In this document: piece after piece, positions 1 through 8,034 of the stretch
Layout: every line of letters begins with the position of its first letter
Position numbering within the stretch: the stretch's first letter is position 1
DNA from: JACKCR01 sp041390305
GTDB lineage: Bacteria; Eisenbacteria; RBG-16-71-46; CAIMUX01
Reading direction: 5' to 3'
Assembly (NCBI GenBank): GCA_041390305.1
Contig: JAWKQE010000033.1
Coordinates: 1-64,000 of the forward strand
Length of the DNA: 64,000 nucleotides
Position numbers and translations under genes: made by a program
Notes under the pieces: generated by a model
Told to the model about the DNA's origin: nothing
Seen by the model: only the letters and a program-made list of their open reading frames with translations
Database searches by the model: none

Positions 1-985
1 CGCGACCGAGGAGCTGTCCCTCTCCCTCTCACGGCTCTGGCCGGCGACGGACGAGGAGATGGACGAGGCGGTCCTGTTCGCGCAGGACGAGGCGTTCCGG
101 AACGGTGTCATCTGGGTGCACGAGATGGGGGACGCGGCCGGCTGGGCGGCGCTCCAACGTGCCTCTCGTGCCGGACGGCTTCGGCTCTGGGTGAGTCAGT
201 TCTTCCGCTGCGAGGGGCGGGACGCGCTCAGAACGCTCTCGTCCTTCGTGCCGCCGAAGGAAGCCCCGTATCTCTCGTTCGCGGGGATCAAGCTCTTCCT
301 CGACGGCTCGATCGGCGCGAGAACCGCGGCCGTGCGGGAGCCATATCCGGGCGGTGAACCGACCTACGGCACACTCGTCTGGGAAGACCGGGACCTCGAC
401 GAGGCCCTTCGTATCTGCATTCGGAACGACTGGAAAGTGGCGGCGCACGCGATCGGAGATCGGGCCCTCGAGCAGTTCGTTTCCGCGCTCGAGCGGACGG
501 ACTATCCCCCCAATTCCACACCGAGAGTCGAGCACGCGGAGATGCTCCCGGACGACCTGTACGAGCGATCCGTTCGGCGTGGGGTCCTCTTCTCCATGCA
601 GCCGAACTTCACCGCGAACTGGCAGGGGCCGGGCGGACTCTACGAGCAGACGCTCGGCCCGGAACGGGCCCGCGCCCTCAACCCGTTCGCGAAGGTCGAT
701 CCGAGCCGGCTTCTCTTCGGCTCCGACCACATGCCGCTCGATCCTCGCTACGGAATCCAGGGAGCGATGGGGCATCCGGACCCCGAGCAGCGGCTCAGCC
801 GGGCCGCCGCCCTGGACGCCTACACCGAGGTACACTTCCGATCGACGTGGTCCCACTTCGGGGGCCTGATCGACTCTGCCCAGCCCGCGAGCTTCGTCAT
901 CGTTTCGGACGACGGCGCCGGGACGGACATCCTCGCGACGACCGAGTTCGGCAAACTGGCCTACCTGGCGGAGGGCTCGGCATGA
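1..985 (+). CDS. Amidohydrolase family 3 (YtcJ-like), C-terminal part
   Basis: The reading frame is open from the first bases of the window, so the N-terminus lies outside it. The visible 327 or so residues match the C-terminal half of YtcJ-type metal-dependent amidohydrolases. There is a KLFLDGSIGARTAA segment near residue 98, typical of this family, then HAIGDRAL, EHAEML and a GSDHMP motif carrying predicted metal-binding or catalytic His and Asp residues. Family members hydrolyse C-N bonds in diverse amides, and no substrate can be assigned. The stop codon overlaps the next start as ATGA, so this gene is translationally coupled to the GAF/SpoIIE phosphatase. No signal peptide can be judged because the start is missing. 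Family assignment is firm; specificity is unknown. Confidence 0.85.
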   Translation, partial: ATEELSLSLSRLWPATDEEMDEAVLFAQDEAFRNGVIWVHEMGDAAGWAALQRASRAGRLRLWVSQFFRCEGRDALRTLSSFVPPKEAPYLSFAGIKLFLDGSIGARTAAVREPYPGGEPTYGTLVWEDRDLDEALRICIRNDWKVAAHAIGDRALEQFVSALERTDYPPNSTPRVEHAEMLPDDLYERSVRRGVLFSMQPNFTANWQGPGGLYEQTLGPERARALNPFAKVDPSRLLFGSDHMPLDPRYGIQGAMGHPDPEQRLSRAAALDAYTEVHFRSTWSHFGGLIDSAQPASFVIVSDDGAGTDILATTEFGKLAYLAEGSA

Positions 986-2745
986 TGCCCGGCCCCAGCC
1001 AGCAGCTCGACGCCCGCTTCCTCCTCGGCGCGTTCCGCAGGCTCAACAAGACGCTCCGGCTCCGGCCTCTCCTCACCGAGATCCGGGACCTGACGCTGGA
1101 GGCGCTCGCGGCCGAAGGGGTCTCGCTCCTCGTCTGGAACGACGCGCACACCCAGCTCGAGTTCCACCTCGCGTTCAACGAGGTGCCGGACACGCGCCAT
1201 CGGCCGACTCTGGAGCCGGGACAGGGCATGGCGGGATGGATCGTGGAGAACGACCAGGCCGTCGTGAGCCACGACGTGTCGAAGGATCCGCGCTTCAGTC
1301 ACGAGTTCGCCCGTCAGGCCGGGTTTCAGGGCCGGAACCTCATCGGAGTGCCGCTCTACCGGGCCGGGATCGTCTTCGGTGCGATCGTCGTCCTCAACAA
1401 GCGGGTCGGGAGCTTCGGCGAGCGGGACCTGGCCACGCTCCGCACCCTGTCGGACCCGATCAGCATCGCGCTCGACAACGCGCTCACGTTCCAGATCGCC
1501 CGGCGGGAGAAGGCCCAGAACGAAGCGCTCTACCGGGTCGGGCTCGTCCTCAGCCGGAAGATGGACCTGGAGGAGATCAGCGAGACGCTCCTCGATCAGC
1601 TCCTCAAGGTCGTTCCGTACGATGCGGCCGCGATGTACCTCCTCGACGGCCACGGCGGCACGCTCGAGTGGTTCCAGCAGCGGGGTTATCCGGAAGGAAC
1701 GGTCGACAAGATCCACCTGAAGCTCGGGCAGGGCGCGGTCGGTTGGGTGGCGGGGAGCGGTGACGCCCTCATCCTCGCGGACGTCCGTTCCGACTCCCGG
1801 TACGTCTCCGCGCGTCCCGAAACGAACTCGGAGATGGTCGTTCCGATCCTCTCCGAGGGGAGCGTCATCGGTGTGCTGAACCTCGAGGCGGATCCGCTCG
1901 ACTACTTCACTGTCTCCGATCTCCGCGTGGCCCGCGCGTTCGCGAACCAGGCCAGCATCTCGATCGTCCGCGGACGTCTCTACCGGGAGAGCCGGGACCG
2001 GGCCCGCCTCCAGCACGAACTCGTACTCGCGCGCTCGATCCAACGGAAGTTCCTGCCCGGTGCGGCGCCCAGCGTCCCCGGCTACGAGATCGCCGGGACG
2101 AACCGCCCCTCGACCGAGGTGAGCGGTGACGCCTTCGACTACATCACCCTGACACCGACCCAGATCGGGATCTCGATCGCGGACGTGGCCGGAAAGGGCG
2201 TCTCCGCGGCACTCATCCTGGCGACGCTCAGGGCTTCGCTCCGGACGGAGGCCGCCGGACGCTATTCGATCGCGGAGATCGTCTCCCGGGTGAACCGGCT
2301 CATCTGGGAGTCGGTCGATCCTGGCCAGTTCGCGACCGCCGTCTACGGCGTGCTCGATACCGAGAACGGCGTCTTCAGCTACGTCAACGCGGGCCATGAG
2401 CGGCCGTTCCTCGTCCGCGCGGGCGGCGGTATCGAACGGCTCTCGGCCGGAGGGCTCCTCCTCGGGCTCGATCCGTCCGCGACGTTCGAGCTCGGCCGGG
2501 TCACCATGGAACCGGGGGACCTGCTCCTCCTCTTCACCGACGGAGCGACGGAGGCGGGGGAGCCGGCGGGGGAACCGTTCGGTGACGATCGCCTCGGCAT
2601 CTTCCTCCAGGAGCACGCAGGAGAGCCGCTCCCGGGCCTCCTGGACCGGATCGTGGGCGAGGTGGAGGCGTTTTCAGGGGGCAGTTCGCTCGAAGACGAC
2701 GTGACGCTCGTCGCGCTCCGGCGGTCGCCAGGCGAACCGGCGTAG
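982..2745 (+). CDS. GAF-GAF-PP2C (SpoIIE/RsbU-type) serine phosphatase
   Basis: A 587-residue cytoplasmic signalling protein. I place GAF domain 1 at about residues 35-175, GAF 2 at about 195-340 and a PPM/SpoIIE phosphatase domain at about 380-585. Phosphatase landmarks include the EVSGDAFDY and DVAGKGVSAAL segments, a glycine-rich NAGHERPFLV and LFTDGATEA, which carry the expected metal-binding Asp residues. Such proteins sense small ligands through GAF domains and dephosphorylate an anti-sigma antagonist in partner-switching systems. No RsbW or RsbV homologue is visible nearby. The ATG at 982 was chosen because it overlaps the upstream stop (ATGA); longer open frame upstream is shadow. The next gene, a bactofilin, begins 16 bp downstream. 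Confidence 0.9.
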   Translation: MMPGPSQQLDARFLLGAFRRLNKTLRLRPLLTEIRDLTLEALAAEGVSLLVWNDAHTQLEFHLAFNEVPDTRHRPTLEPGQGMAGWIVENDQAVVSHDVSKDPRFSHEFARQAGFQGRNLIGVPLYRAGIVFGAIVVLNKRVGSFGERDLATLRTLSDPISIALDNALTFQIARREKAQNEALYRVGLVLSRKMDLEEISETLLDQLLKVVPYDAAAMYLLDGHGGTLEWFQQRGYPEGTVDKIHLKLGQGAVGWVAGSGDALILADVRSDSRYVSARPETNSEMVVPILSEGSVIGVLNLEADPLDYFTVSDLRVARAFANQASISIVRGRLYRESRDRARLQHELVLARSIQRKFLPGAAPSVPGYEIAGTNRPSTEVSGDAFDYITLTPTQIGISIADVAGKGVSAALILATLRASLRTEAAGRYSIAEIVSRVNRLIWESVDPGQFATAVYGVLDTENGVFSYVNAGHERPFLVRAGGGIERLSAGGLLLGLDPSATFELGRVTMEPGDLLLLFTDGATEAGEPAGEPFGDDRLGIFLQEHAGEPLPGLLDRIVGEVEAFSGGSSLEDDVTLVALRRSPGEPA

Positions 2746-2761
2746 GTTAGGATCAGACACG

Positions 2762-3172
2762 ATGTTCCGCCGAAACGAAAAGAGGGATTCCGGCCCCGTC
2801 CGGGCCCCATCGCCCACCCGGCCGGGCAACCCGGGACGGGCCGAGAACGTCGTCGATGGAGGTGTGACGCTCCATGCCGATGTATTCGTAGAGGGGTCCA
2901 TCGTCTTTCATGGAACCCTCTTCGGGAACCTCAAGGTGGAAGGGTCGGTCTATGTAGGACCGAAGGCCACGATCGAGGGGAACGTCGAAGCGAACGAAGC
3001 CCGGATCGAGGGAAAGATCCTGGGGGACCTCAAAGCCAAGGAACGGGTGGACCTTCTCCCCGGCTCGAGGCTCCAGGGCGACGTGCATACCTGCTCGCTC
3101 CGGATCGAGGAGGGGGCGATTCTTCGGGGAACGAGCTACCACGGTGGCGACACCTGGGGAGAGGACGACTAG
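2762..3172 (+). CDS. Bactofilin-family cytoskeletal protein
   Basis: A 136-residue protein whose core (about residues 36-120) has the bactofilin pattern of short hydrophobic-glycine beta-helix turns, such as VEGSIVFHGTLFGNLKVEGS and EARIEGKILGDLKA. The N-terminal 30 residues are basic, proline-rich and probably disordered, as usual for bactofilins. Bactofilins self-assemble without nucleotide into filaments that act as scaffolds at the inner membrane, in cell shape or in polar localisation. The gene lies between a signalling phosphatase and a rhomboid protease, and the rhomboid ATG follows the stop by 5 bp, so cotranscription is likely. A TAGGAT hexamer ends 8 bp before the ATG, but I see no convincing -35 partner. 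Confidence 0.88.
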   Translation: MFRRNEKRDSGPVRAPSPTRPGNPGRAENVVDGGVTLHADVFVEGSIVFHGTLFGNLKVEGSVYVGPKATIEGNVEANEARIEGKILGDLKAKERVDLLPGSRLQGDVHTCSLRIEEGAILRGTSYHGGDTWGEDD

Positions 3173-3177
3173 CGAAG

Positions 3178-3879
3178 ATGAACCGATATGCCTACGACTC
3201 GGGCGGCCGGAACTTCATGATGGGCGGCTCGCTCGCGACCGCGGTCCGGATGCTCATGGCGTGGAACGTCATCGTGTTCCTGCTCCAGCTCCTGATGCGG
3301 GGCTCGCTCGAGGGGATCTTCGGGCTCGTGCCGGCGCGCGTGTGGGGTGAGGGCTGGATCTGGCAGATCGTCACCTACATGTTCCTCCACGGCGGCTTCC
3401 TCCACATCTTCTTCAACATGCTCGCCCTCTGGATGTTCGGGTCGGAACTCGAGTTCCTCTGGGGGACGCGGCGGTTCGTGCAGTACTACTTCCTCTGCGG
3501 AATCGGCGGCGCCATCCTCACGCTTCTCACCTCGGCCCACGGCACGCCCTATCCGACGATCGGTGCGAGCGCAGCCGTCTTCGGAATCCTGCTCGCCTAC
3601 GGCGTCACCTTCCCGAACCGGCCGATCCTGCTCTACTTCCTGTTCCCGATCCCGGCGAAGTACTTCGTGATGATCTTCGGGCTCCTGGAGCTCTACTCCT
3701 CGCTCTCCGGGGCCCGCTCCGGGGTGGCCCACTGGGCGCATGTCGGCGGCCTCCTCACCGGTCTCATCCTCCTCAAGGGGATCCCGATGCTGACCAAGTC
3801 CCGCCGCCGGAGGAAGCAGCAGAACTTCCGCGTTCTCGAGTTCCACGATCGGGAACGCGACGACGACAACTGGCGCTAG
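3178..3879 (+). CDS. Rhomboid-family intramembrane serine protease
   Basis: A 233-residue polytopic membrane protein with about six hydrophobic helices. The catalytic Ser lies in a GASAAVFG motif (Ser about residue 131). The partner His lies in the HWAHVGG motif (about residue 188) of the last core helix. A HGGFLHIFFNMLALWMFG segment in helix 2 matches the conserved rhomboid HxxxN region. The C-terminal 35 residues are charged and cytoplasmic. Rhomboids cleave substrate transmembrane segments within the bilayer. Active-site residues appear intact, so activity is expected; no substrate is evident. It sits 5 bp after the bactofilin gene. Confidence 0.92.
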   Translation: MNRYAYDSGGRNFMMGGSLATAVRMLMAWNVIVFLLQLLMRGSLEGIFGLVPARVWGEGWIWQIVTYMFLHGGFLHIFFNMLALWMFGSELEFLWGTRRFVQYYFLCGIGGAILTLLTSAHGTPYPTIGASAAVFGILLAYGVTFPNRPILLYFLFPIPAKYFVMIFGLLELYSSLSGARSGVAHWAHVGGLLTGLILLKGIPMLTKSRRRRKQQNFRVLEFHDRERDDDNWR

Positions 3880-3975
3880 CGGGCTCCCGCCAGCCTCGGG
3901 TCGGACCGCCCAAGGGCCGACAAGGGAGCGGCGCGGTAGAGCCTGCCCGGAGCGCACGGAGGACGGGAGGCGACG

Positions 3976-4173
3976 ATGGGTGAGTGGAGATGGGGACTGG
4001 GTGCGGTCATCCTGGTGGTGATCGTGGTCGCGTTCTACGTCCAGATGCTCACCGCCCGCCACCGGAACTTCGTCCTCTCCAAGCGGCGCCGCGAGCGCCG
4101 CTTCCAGCCGGACTGGAATCGAGGCAAGCCCGACGACCCGAAGAAGCGGCGCGGGATCAACATCTCCCGCTGA
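3976..4173 (+). CDS. Small single-pass membrane protein, unknown function
   Basis: A 65-residue protein with one N-terminal transmembrane helix (about residues 8-26) and a strongly basic cytoplasmic tail rich in Arg and Lys. A good ribosome-binding site (GGGAGG) precedes the ATG by about 6 bp. I do not recognise a family. The 96 bp between it and the rhomboid gene show nothing clear. A strong hairpin lies about 125 bp downstream, so this is probably the last gene of the transcription unit that begins at or before the amidohydrolase. It could be a membrane-anchored adaptor, but there is no direct evidence of role. Confidence 0.6.
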   Translation: MGEWRWGLGAVILVVIVVAFYVQMLTARHRNFVLSKRRRERRFQPDWNRGKPDDPKKRRGINISR

Positions 4174-4296
4174 CGAGGGCTGCGGCCTGACTCCGCGCAC
4201 ATGCGGCCACGCGCTCGACGCTGCCCGGCCCGTCTGATCCGTTGCAACCGCGCACGAACGCGCCGCACCAGAAGTAGACCGGACCGGAGGCAAAGA

Positions 4297-4336
4297 AGAG
4301 AGCGGAAGCCCTGGGGCCTCCGCTCTCTTTCGTTTG
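4297..4336. terminator. Bidirectional intrinsic terminator
   Basis: A 10-bp inverted repeat (AGAGAGCGGA / TCCGCTCTCT, 4297-4306 and 4319-4328) with further pairing inside the loop. It is followed by a T-rich tract on the plus strand (TTTCGTTT) and flanked by an A-rich tract on the other side. It separates the converging plus-strand group from the minus-strand OB-fold gene and should terminate both. Confidence 0.8.
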
Positions 4337-4373
4337 GCATGACCCGGCGGGGCCGGGTCTCATCGACTGCGTC

Positions 4374-6274
4374 TTAGTTCAGCTTCACGGCCTTCCGGGA
4401 ACGGACCTGGCCATCCGCGACGAGCTGATAGAAGTAGGTGCCGGCCGGAGCGGCCGTGCCGAGATCGGTCTGGCCATCCCACTCGACCACGTGTCCGCCG
4501 GCGGAGAACTCACCGTCGGCGAGGGTGCGGACGAGACGACCGGAGACGTCGAGCACCTGGACCGTGACCTGCGCCGTGCGCGGGACGGTGAGGAGCATCT
4601 TCGTCGCGGTCGTGAACGGGTTCGGGCTGGACTGTCCGAGGGCGACCTGGGTCGCGGAAGCGCCGTACTCCGGAGCGTCCGCACCGACACCGGAGATGTC
4701 GAGCAGGTCACGGGTCATGATCCGGAACTGGCTGAACTCGTACTTCAGGATTCCGGTGACGTTGATCTCCTTACCCGGCTCCGCGTCGAACGGGATGATT
4801 CCGAAGTCGTCGAAGTCGACGCCGGAAGAGTCCGGAAGCTGGAGGGCTTCCCACTCACCGAAGGCCGGATCACCGAGGCCGTTCGAGTCGAGGAAGGCGC
4901 TCTCGAGACGGACGAGGTTGAACTCCCAGGGCTCGGCCGCGTTCGCGGTGAGGAGCGCGTTGTAGGGAATGTCCGCGGCCGTGAGCAGGTTCGTCGCCGG
5001 AGGCGTCGGGCTCACACCGAGGTTCTGGTAGTTGTTGATCCCCTGGAGGAAGTTCAGCTGGGTAGCGCCGAAGAACTCGTTGACCCGGCCAGAGACCTGG
5101 ACCTTGTCTCCGACTTCGATCGCACCCTGCTTCGCGACGCGGGAGTAGATGCTGTCCCACATCCCACCGTCGTCGTCCTGGAGGTAGTAGTAGCTGCCGT
5201 TGACGCCCGTGACCGTTCCCTCGACCGTGACGACCTCGTTGAAGAGCGGCGAAGCGTCGTCGATCGACGGATCCGCCACTTCCTGGATCATCCGGATCGG
5301 GGTGATTCCGGAACGGAAGCTGGAGGCCTGGAACGGGTCACCGAAGATGAGGTCTTCGGAGCGCGCGTCGATGACCGTGACCGTTTCGGGGCTGCCCGGA
5401 ACGAGCGGATCGGTGGTGAGTCGGACGACGTTCGGCTCGATGAGCGTGGCGGAGAGCACGGGGGTGAAGGACGAGAGCTCGTAGTTGGCTTCGTCGGTCA
5501 TCGTGCCCGGATCCAGCGGCACACCGAACTCGACGTTGATCGACGAGTTGCTCGTCGCGTACGCGCCCGAGAGGACCGGCGGGCAGGACGTCCCGATGTC
5601 CCGGATGCAGTCGCGCGGGGCGAGCTTGTACTGGCTGAAGTTGTAGACGAGGACGCCCTGCATGTAGGCGAGCTCCGTCCCCGCGGCGGGGCGCTCGTAG
5701 TCGAAACCGGAGTAGTTGTCGACGAGGAGCGAGTCGCTGCCGGCGCCGTTGAAGTTCTCGGTGCGGACGTACCACTCGTTGAACTGGTTCGCGGCGAAGG
5801 CGTAGAGCGTCGGGTCATCACGGTCGACCCGGATGAGGACGGACTCGTAGGCCTCGGAATCGAGACCGGTGTCGTTGATTTCGGAGATCGCGACCTCGAC
5901 CGGGTCCGGCACGGTCGCCTGACCGATCACCGTGAAGCCACCGGCCGTCACGTCCACCTCGGAGAAACCGAAGTACTCGTAGTACTCGCCCGAGACGTTG
6001 ACGCGGTCACCCTCCTGCACGTTGTTGTTGTTCCCGTTCGTGTAGACCCAGATGCCGCTCCACTGGCGACCGAAGGTCGGGTCCGGGTTGATGGTCTGGA
6101 CGAAGAAGCCGAACACGCCCACGCCGGTGACGACCACGCTGCTGATCTGAACGTCCGTATTCTCAGCAACGAGTCCCAGCTGGATATCCTGGATGGTGGC
6201 AGGCACGGCAAGGGGTTCCCCGCGACAGCCGCGAGAGCACCCATGCCGAACAGGATTGGAAGCAAACGCTTCAT
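4374..6274 (-). CDS. Secreted OB-fold surface protein with FlgD-like C-terminal sorting domain; frameshift in signal peptide
   Basis: A protein of about 630 residues. It has at least two OB-fold-like repeats of the type found beside secreted nucleases (segments with VVTGVGVFGFFVQ and VTGVNGSYYYLQDDDGGMW). A C-terminal domain of about 80 residues ends in YFYQLVADGQVRSRKAVKLN, typical of FlgD-like or T9SS type A sorting domains. No nuclease catalytic domain is seen. A strong Shine-Dalgarno (AGGAGGT, plus-strand 6285-6291) precedes ATG 6274, which encodes a clear signal peptide (MKRLLPILFGMGALAAVAG). That frame is off by one base from the body frame. Restoring one C in the run at 6218-6221 yields AVAGNPLAVPATIQDIQ and joins them. 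As written the body could only start at a weak internal codon. A sigma-70 promoter lies upstream. Confidence 0.82.
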
Positions 6275-6336
6275 CTGTAGTTGGACCTCCTGAAATAGGG
6301 TGTGGGCGAGGGCCGCCCGGAGATGGCTGAGCAACA

Positions 6337-6366
6337 AGTATAGAGACCCGACTCGGCTCCGGTCAA
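6337..6366 (-). promoter_or_regulatory. Sigma-70-like promoter for the OB-fold surface protein
   Basis: On the minus strand: TTGACC (plus 6361-6366), an 18-bp spacer, then TATACT (plus 6337-6342). The start codon at 6274 is about 60 bp further on, leaving room for a leader with the AGGAGGT ribosome-binding site. This is one of the best consensus promoters in the window. Confidence 0.7.
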
Positions 6367-6473
6367 CGCGCGGCCCGTGGGCCATAGCTTAGTTTTCCGC
6401 GAGGGACCGGCCAGGCGTCGATTTGTCGGACGGCGGAAAGCCGAGCGACAAGCGTGGCAAAGGGTTGGAGAGC

Positions 6474-8024
6474 CTACTCCAGCACCTCGCGCACCACGCC
6501 GATCGTCGCCTCCATGGCGTTCCCCCGTCGGTCTGACCCGGCGCTGAGCCGGAAGGTCACGACGCCGATGGTTCCGGGGCGCCGGTTCGAGGCGATCCCG
6601 AGGAGAGCCGGCTCGGTCTGCTCCGGCGTGTAGATCGTGGGGTCGAGGAACCCCGGCGCGACGGAGAAGAGCGGAACGGCGTCGGCCGCCGGGATCATGA
6701 AGTTCGCGCGGACGTTGGAGGACGTCGTCTCGAGGCTGTCGCCGGGGGCGAGACCCACCGAAGCCACGACCATGCCCCGCCGCACGTCGATGTCGTCCTC
6801 ACCGGTGTCGGTCACGCGGTAGTAGTCATCGACTCCGAGGATGTTCTCGGCGAAGGCCGGGGTGAGCGCGGCCGTATCGCCGACCGCGTCGTGATAGATG
6901 ATGAGGATGTCGCCGCCCGCGTCCAGGTAGTCGGGGAGGGCGACCTCGGCCAGCGCGAGGTTGTGGAACTGGGCCGCGTCGTCCTCGGGCTGGACGCCGG
7001 CACCGCCGCCGTACCAGAGCACGCCGTCGAAGAGGCCGAAGAGCGGTCCCACCTCGGCCTGCGTCCGGAACGTCCCCCGGAGCTCGACGTCGTAGGTGAA
7101 GTAGTCGTTCGGCGCGATCGAGTCCATCACGGCCTTATAGAAGTTGTCGTGGACGGACTCGCCCGGCGTTCGGCTCGAGATACCGTCGATGAGGAGGTAG
7201 TGCTCGGTGGGCGGGGGCTCCACCGTCCAGGTGTGGGAGATCGTCCGGCTCACCGTGCGCGCCTCGTCCACCACCTGCACGTAGAGGGTCCGCTCGCCGT
7301 ACCGGCCCGCGAAGTCGTCGAGGCCGAGCGCGAAGACACTGTCGACAAAGGTCCGGGCCGCGAGCTCGGGATCCTCGCCGTCGAGCCAGGCGCGGAAGTA
7401 GTCGAGCGTTTCCTTGCCGTCGAGGTCGCTCGCGCTGACGGCGAAGCTCACGGCGGGGAGGCTGACGGTGGGGCGGGAGAGGCTCTCCGACCAGTCGATC
7501 TCGGGGACCCAGCTCCTCAGGTCGAACGTCTGGCTCTCGCCTTCGGGGTCGAGCGCTCCGTCGTCGTCCATGGCGTAGACGGTGAAGGTGCGGCTCGCCG
7601 ACTCGGCGTCCAGCGGCACGACGAAGGTGTCGACCGTGGCCGTGGTGAAGACGAACTCCTCGTCGAACTCACACCGCGGGGCGTCTTCGAGCGGTGTCCA
7701 GCCGCCGTCCCAGTGGATGCAGTAGCCGACGACCCGGCCGTCGGGGTCCGTACCCCACCATTCCATGATCTGCCGGTAATCCGTCGTGTCGAGATCGGCG
7801 CCCTGGACGACGAGGTAGGTCTCGGGCGGGCGGTTGTCGGGCAGCGGGCCGGCGTCCTTCTCGCATCCGCCGAGGGACGCGGCGGTCCCGACGAAGAGAG
7901 CCAGGGCGAGCCACGGGCTCCGGACGATGGGGCCCAGGTCGAGCCGGGGGAACCCGCGGTTGGACCCGCGCTGGGGAGAGTTCTGCGTCTCGTTCAAATC
8001 GAACCTCTGGGAATCGGAGTTCAC
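6474..8024 (-). CDS. Predicted lipoprotein, last gene of the TonB/PorV operon
   Basis: A 516-residue protein with a long N-terminal region, a hydrophobic stretch (about residues 38-52) and a lipobox-like LGGC at Cys54, suggesting a lipoprotein. A middle region (about 65-290) has Fn3/Ig-like beta-strand patterns with repeated Asp-rich turns. The C-terminal 220 residues resemble a Rossmann-like fold (LIDGISSRTPGES, GVLWYGGGAG, DILIIYHDAVGD), reminiscent of class-I glutamine-amidotransferase-like surface domains, but no catalytic Cys-His-Glu triad is obvious. The start lies 10 bp after the preceding gene, consistent with an operon running from the TonB receptor. The unusually long stretch before the hydrophobic segment leaves the start codon uncertain. 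Function unknown. Confidence 0.72.
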   Translation of the reverse strand: MNSDSQRFDLNETQNSPQRGSNRGFPRLDLGPIVRSPWLALALFVGTAASLGGCEKDAGPLPDNRPPETYLVVQGADLDTTDYRQIMEWWGTDPDGRVVGYCIHWDGGWTPLEDAPRCEFDEEFVFTTATVDTFVVPLDAESASRTFTVYAMDDDGALDPEGESQTFDLRSWVPEIDWSESLSRPTVSLPAVSFAVSASDLDGKETLDYFRAWLDGEDPELAARTFVDSVFALGLDDFAGRYGERTLYVQVVDEARTVSRTISHTWTVEPPPTEHYLLIDGISSRTPGESVHDNFYKAVMDSIAPNDYFTYDVELRGTFRTQAEVGPLFGLFDGVLWYGGGAGVQPEDDAAQFHNLALAEVALPDYLDAGGDILIIYHDAVGDTAALTPAFAENILGVDDYYRVTDTGEDDIDVRRGMVVASVGLAPGDSLETTSSNVRANFMIPAADAVPLFSVAPGFLDPTIYTPEQTEPALLGIASNRRPGTIGVVTFRLSAGSDRRGNAMEATIGVVREVLE

Positions 8025-8034
8025 TCTTGGCCTC

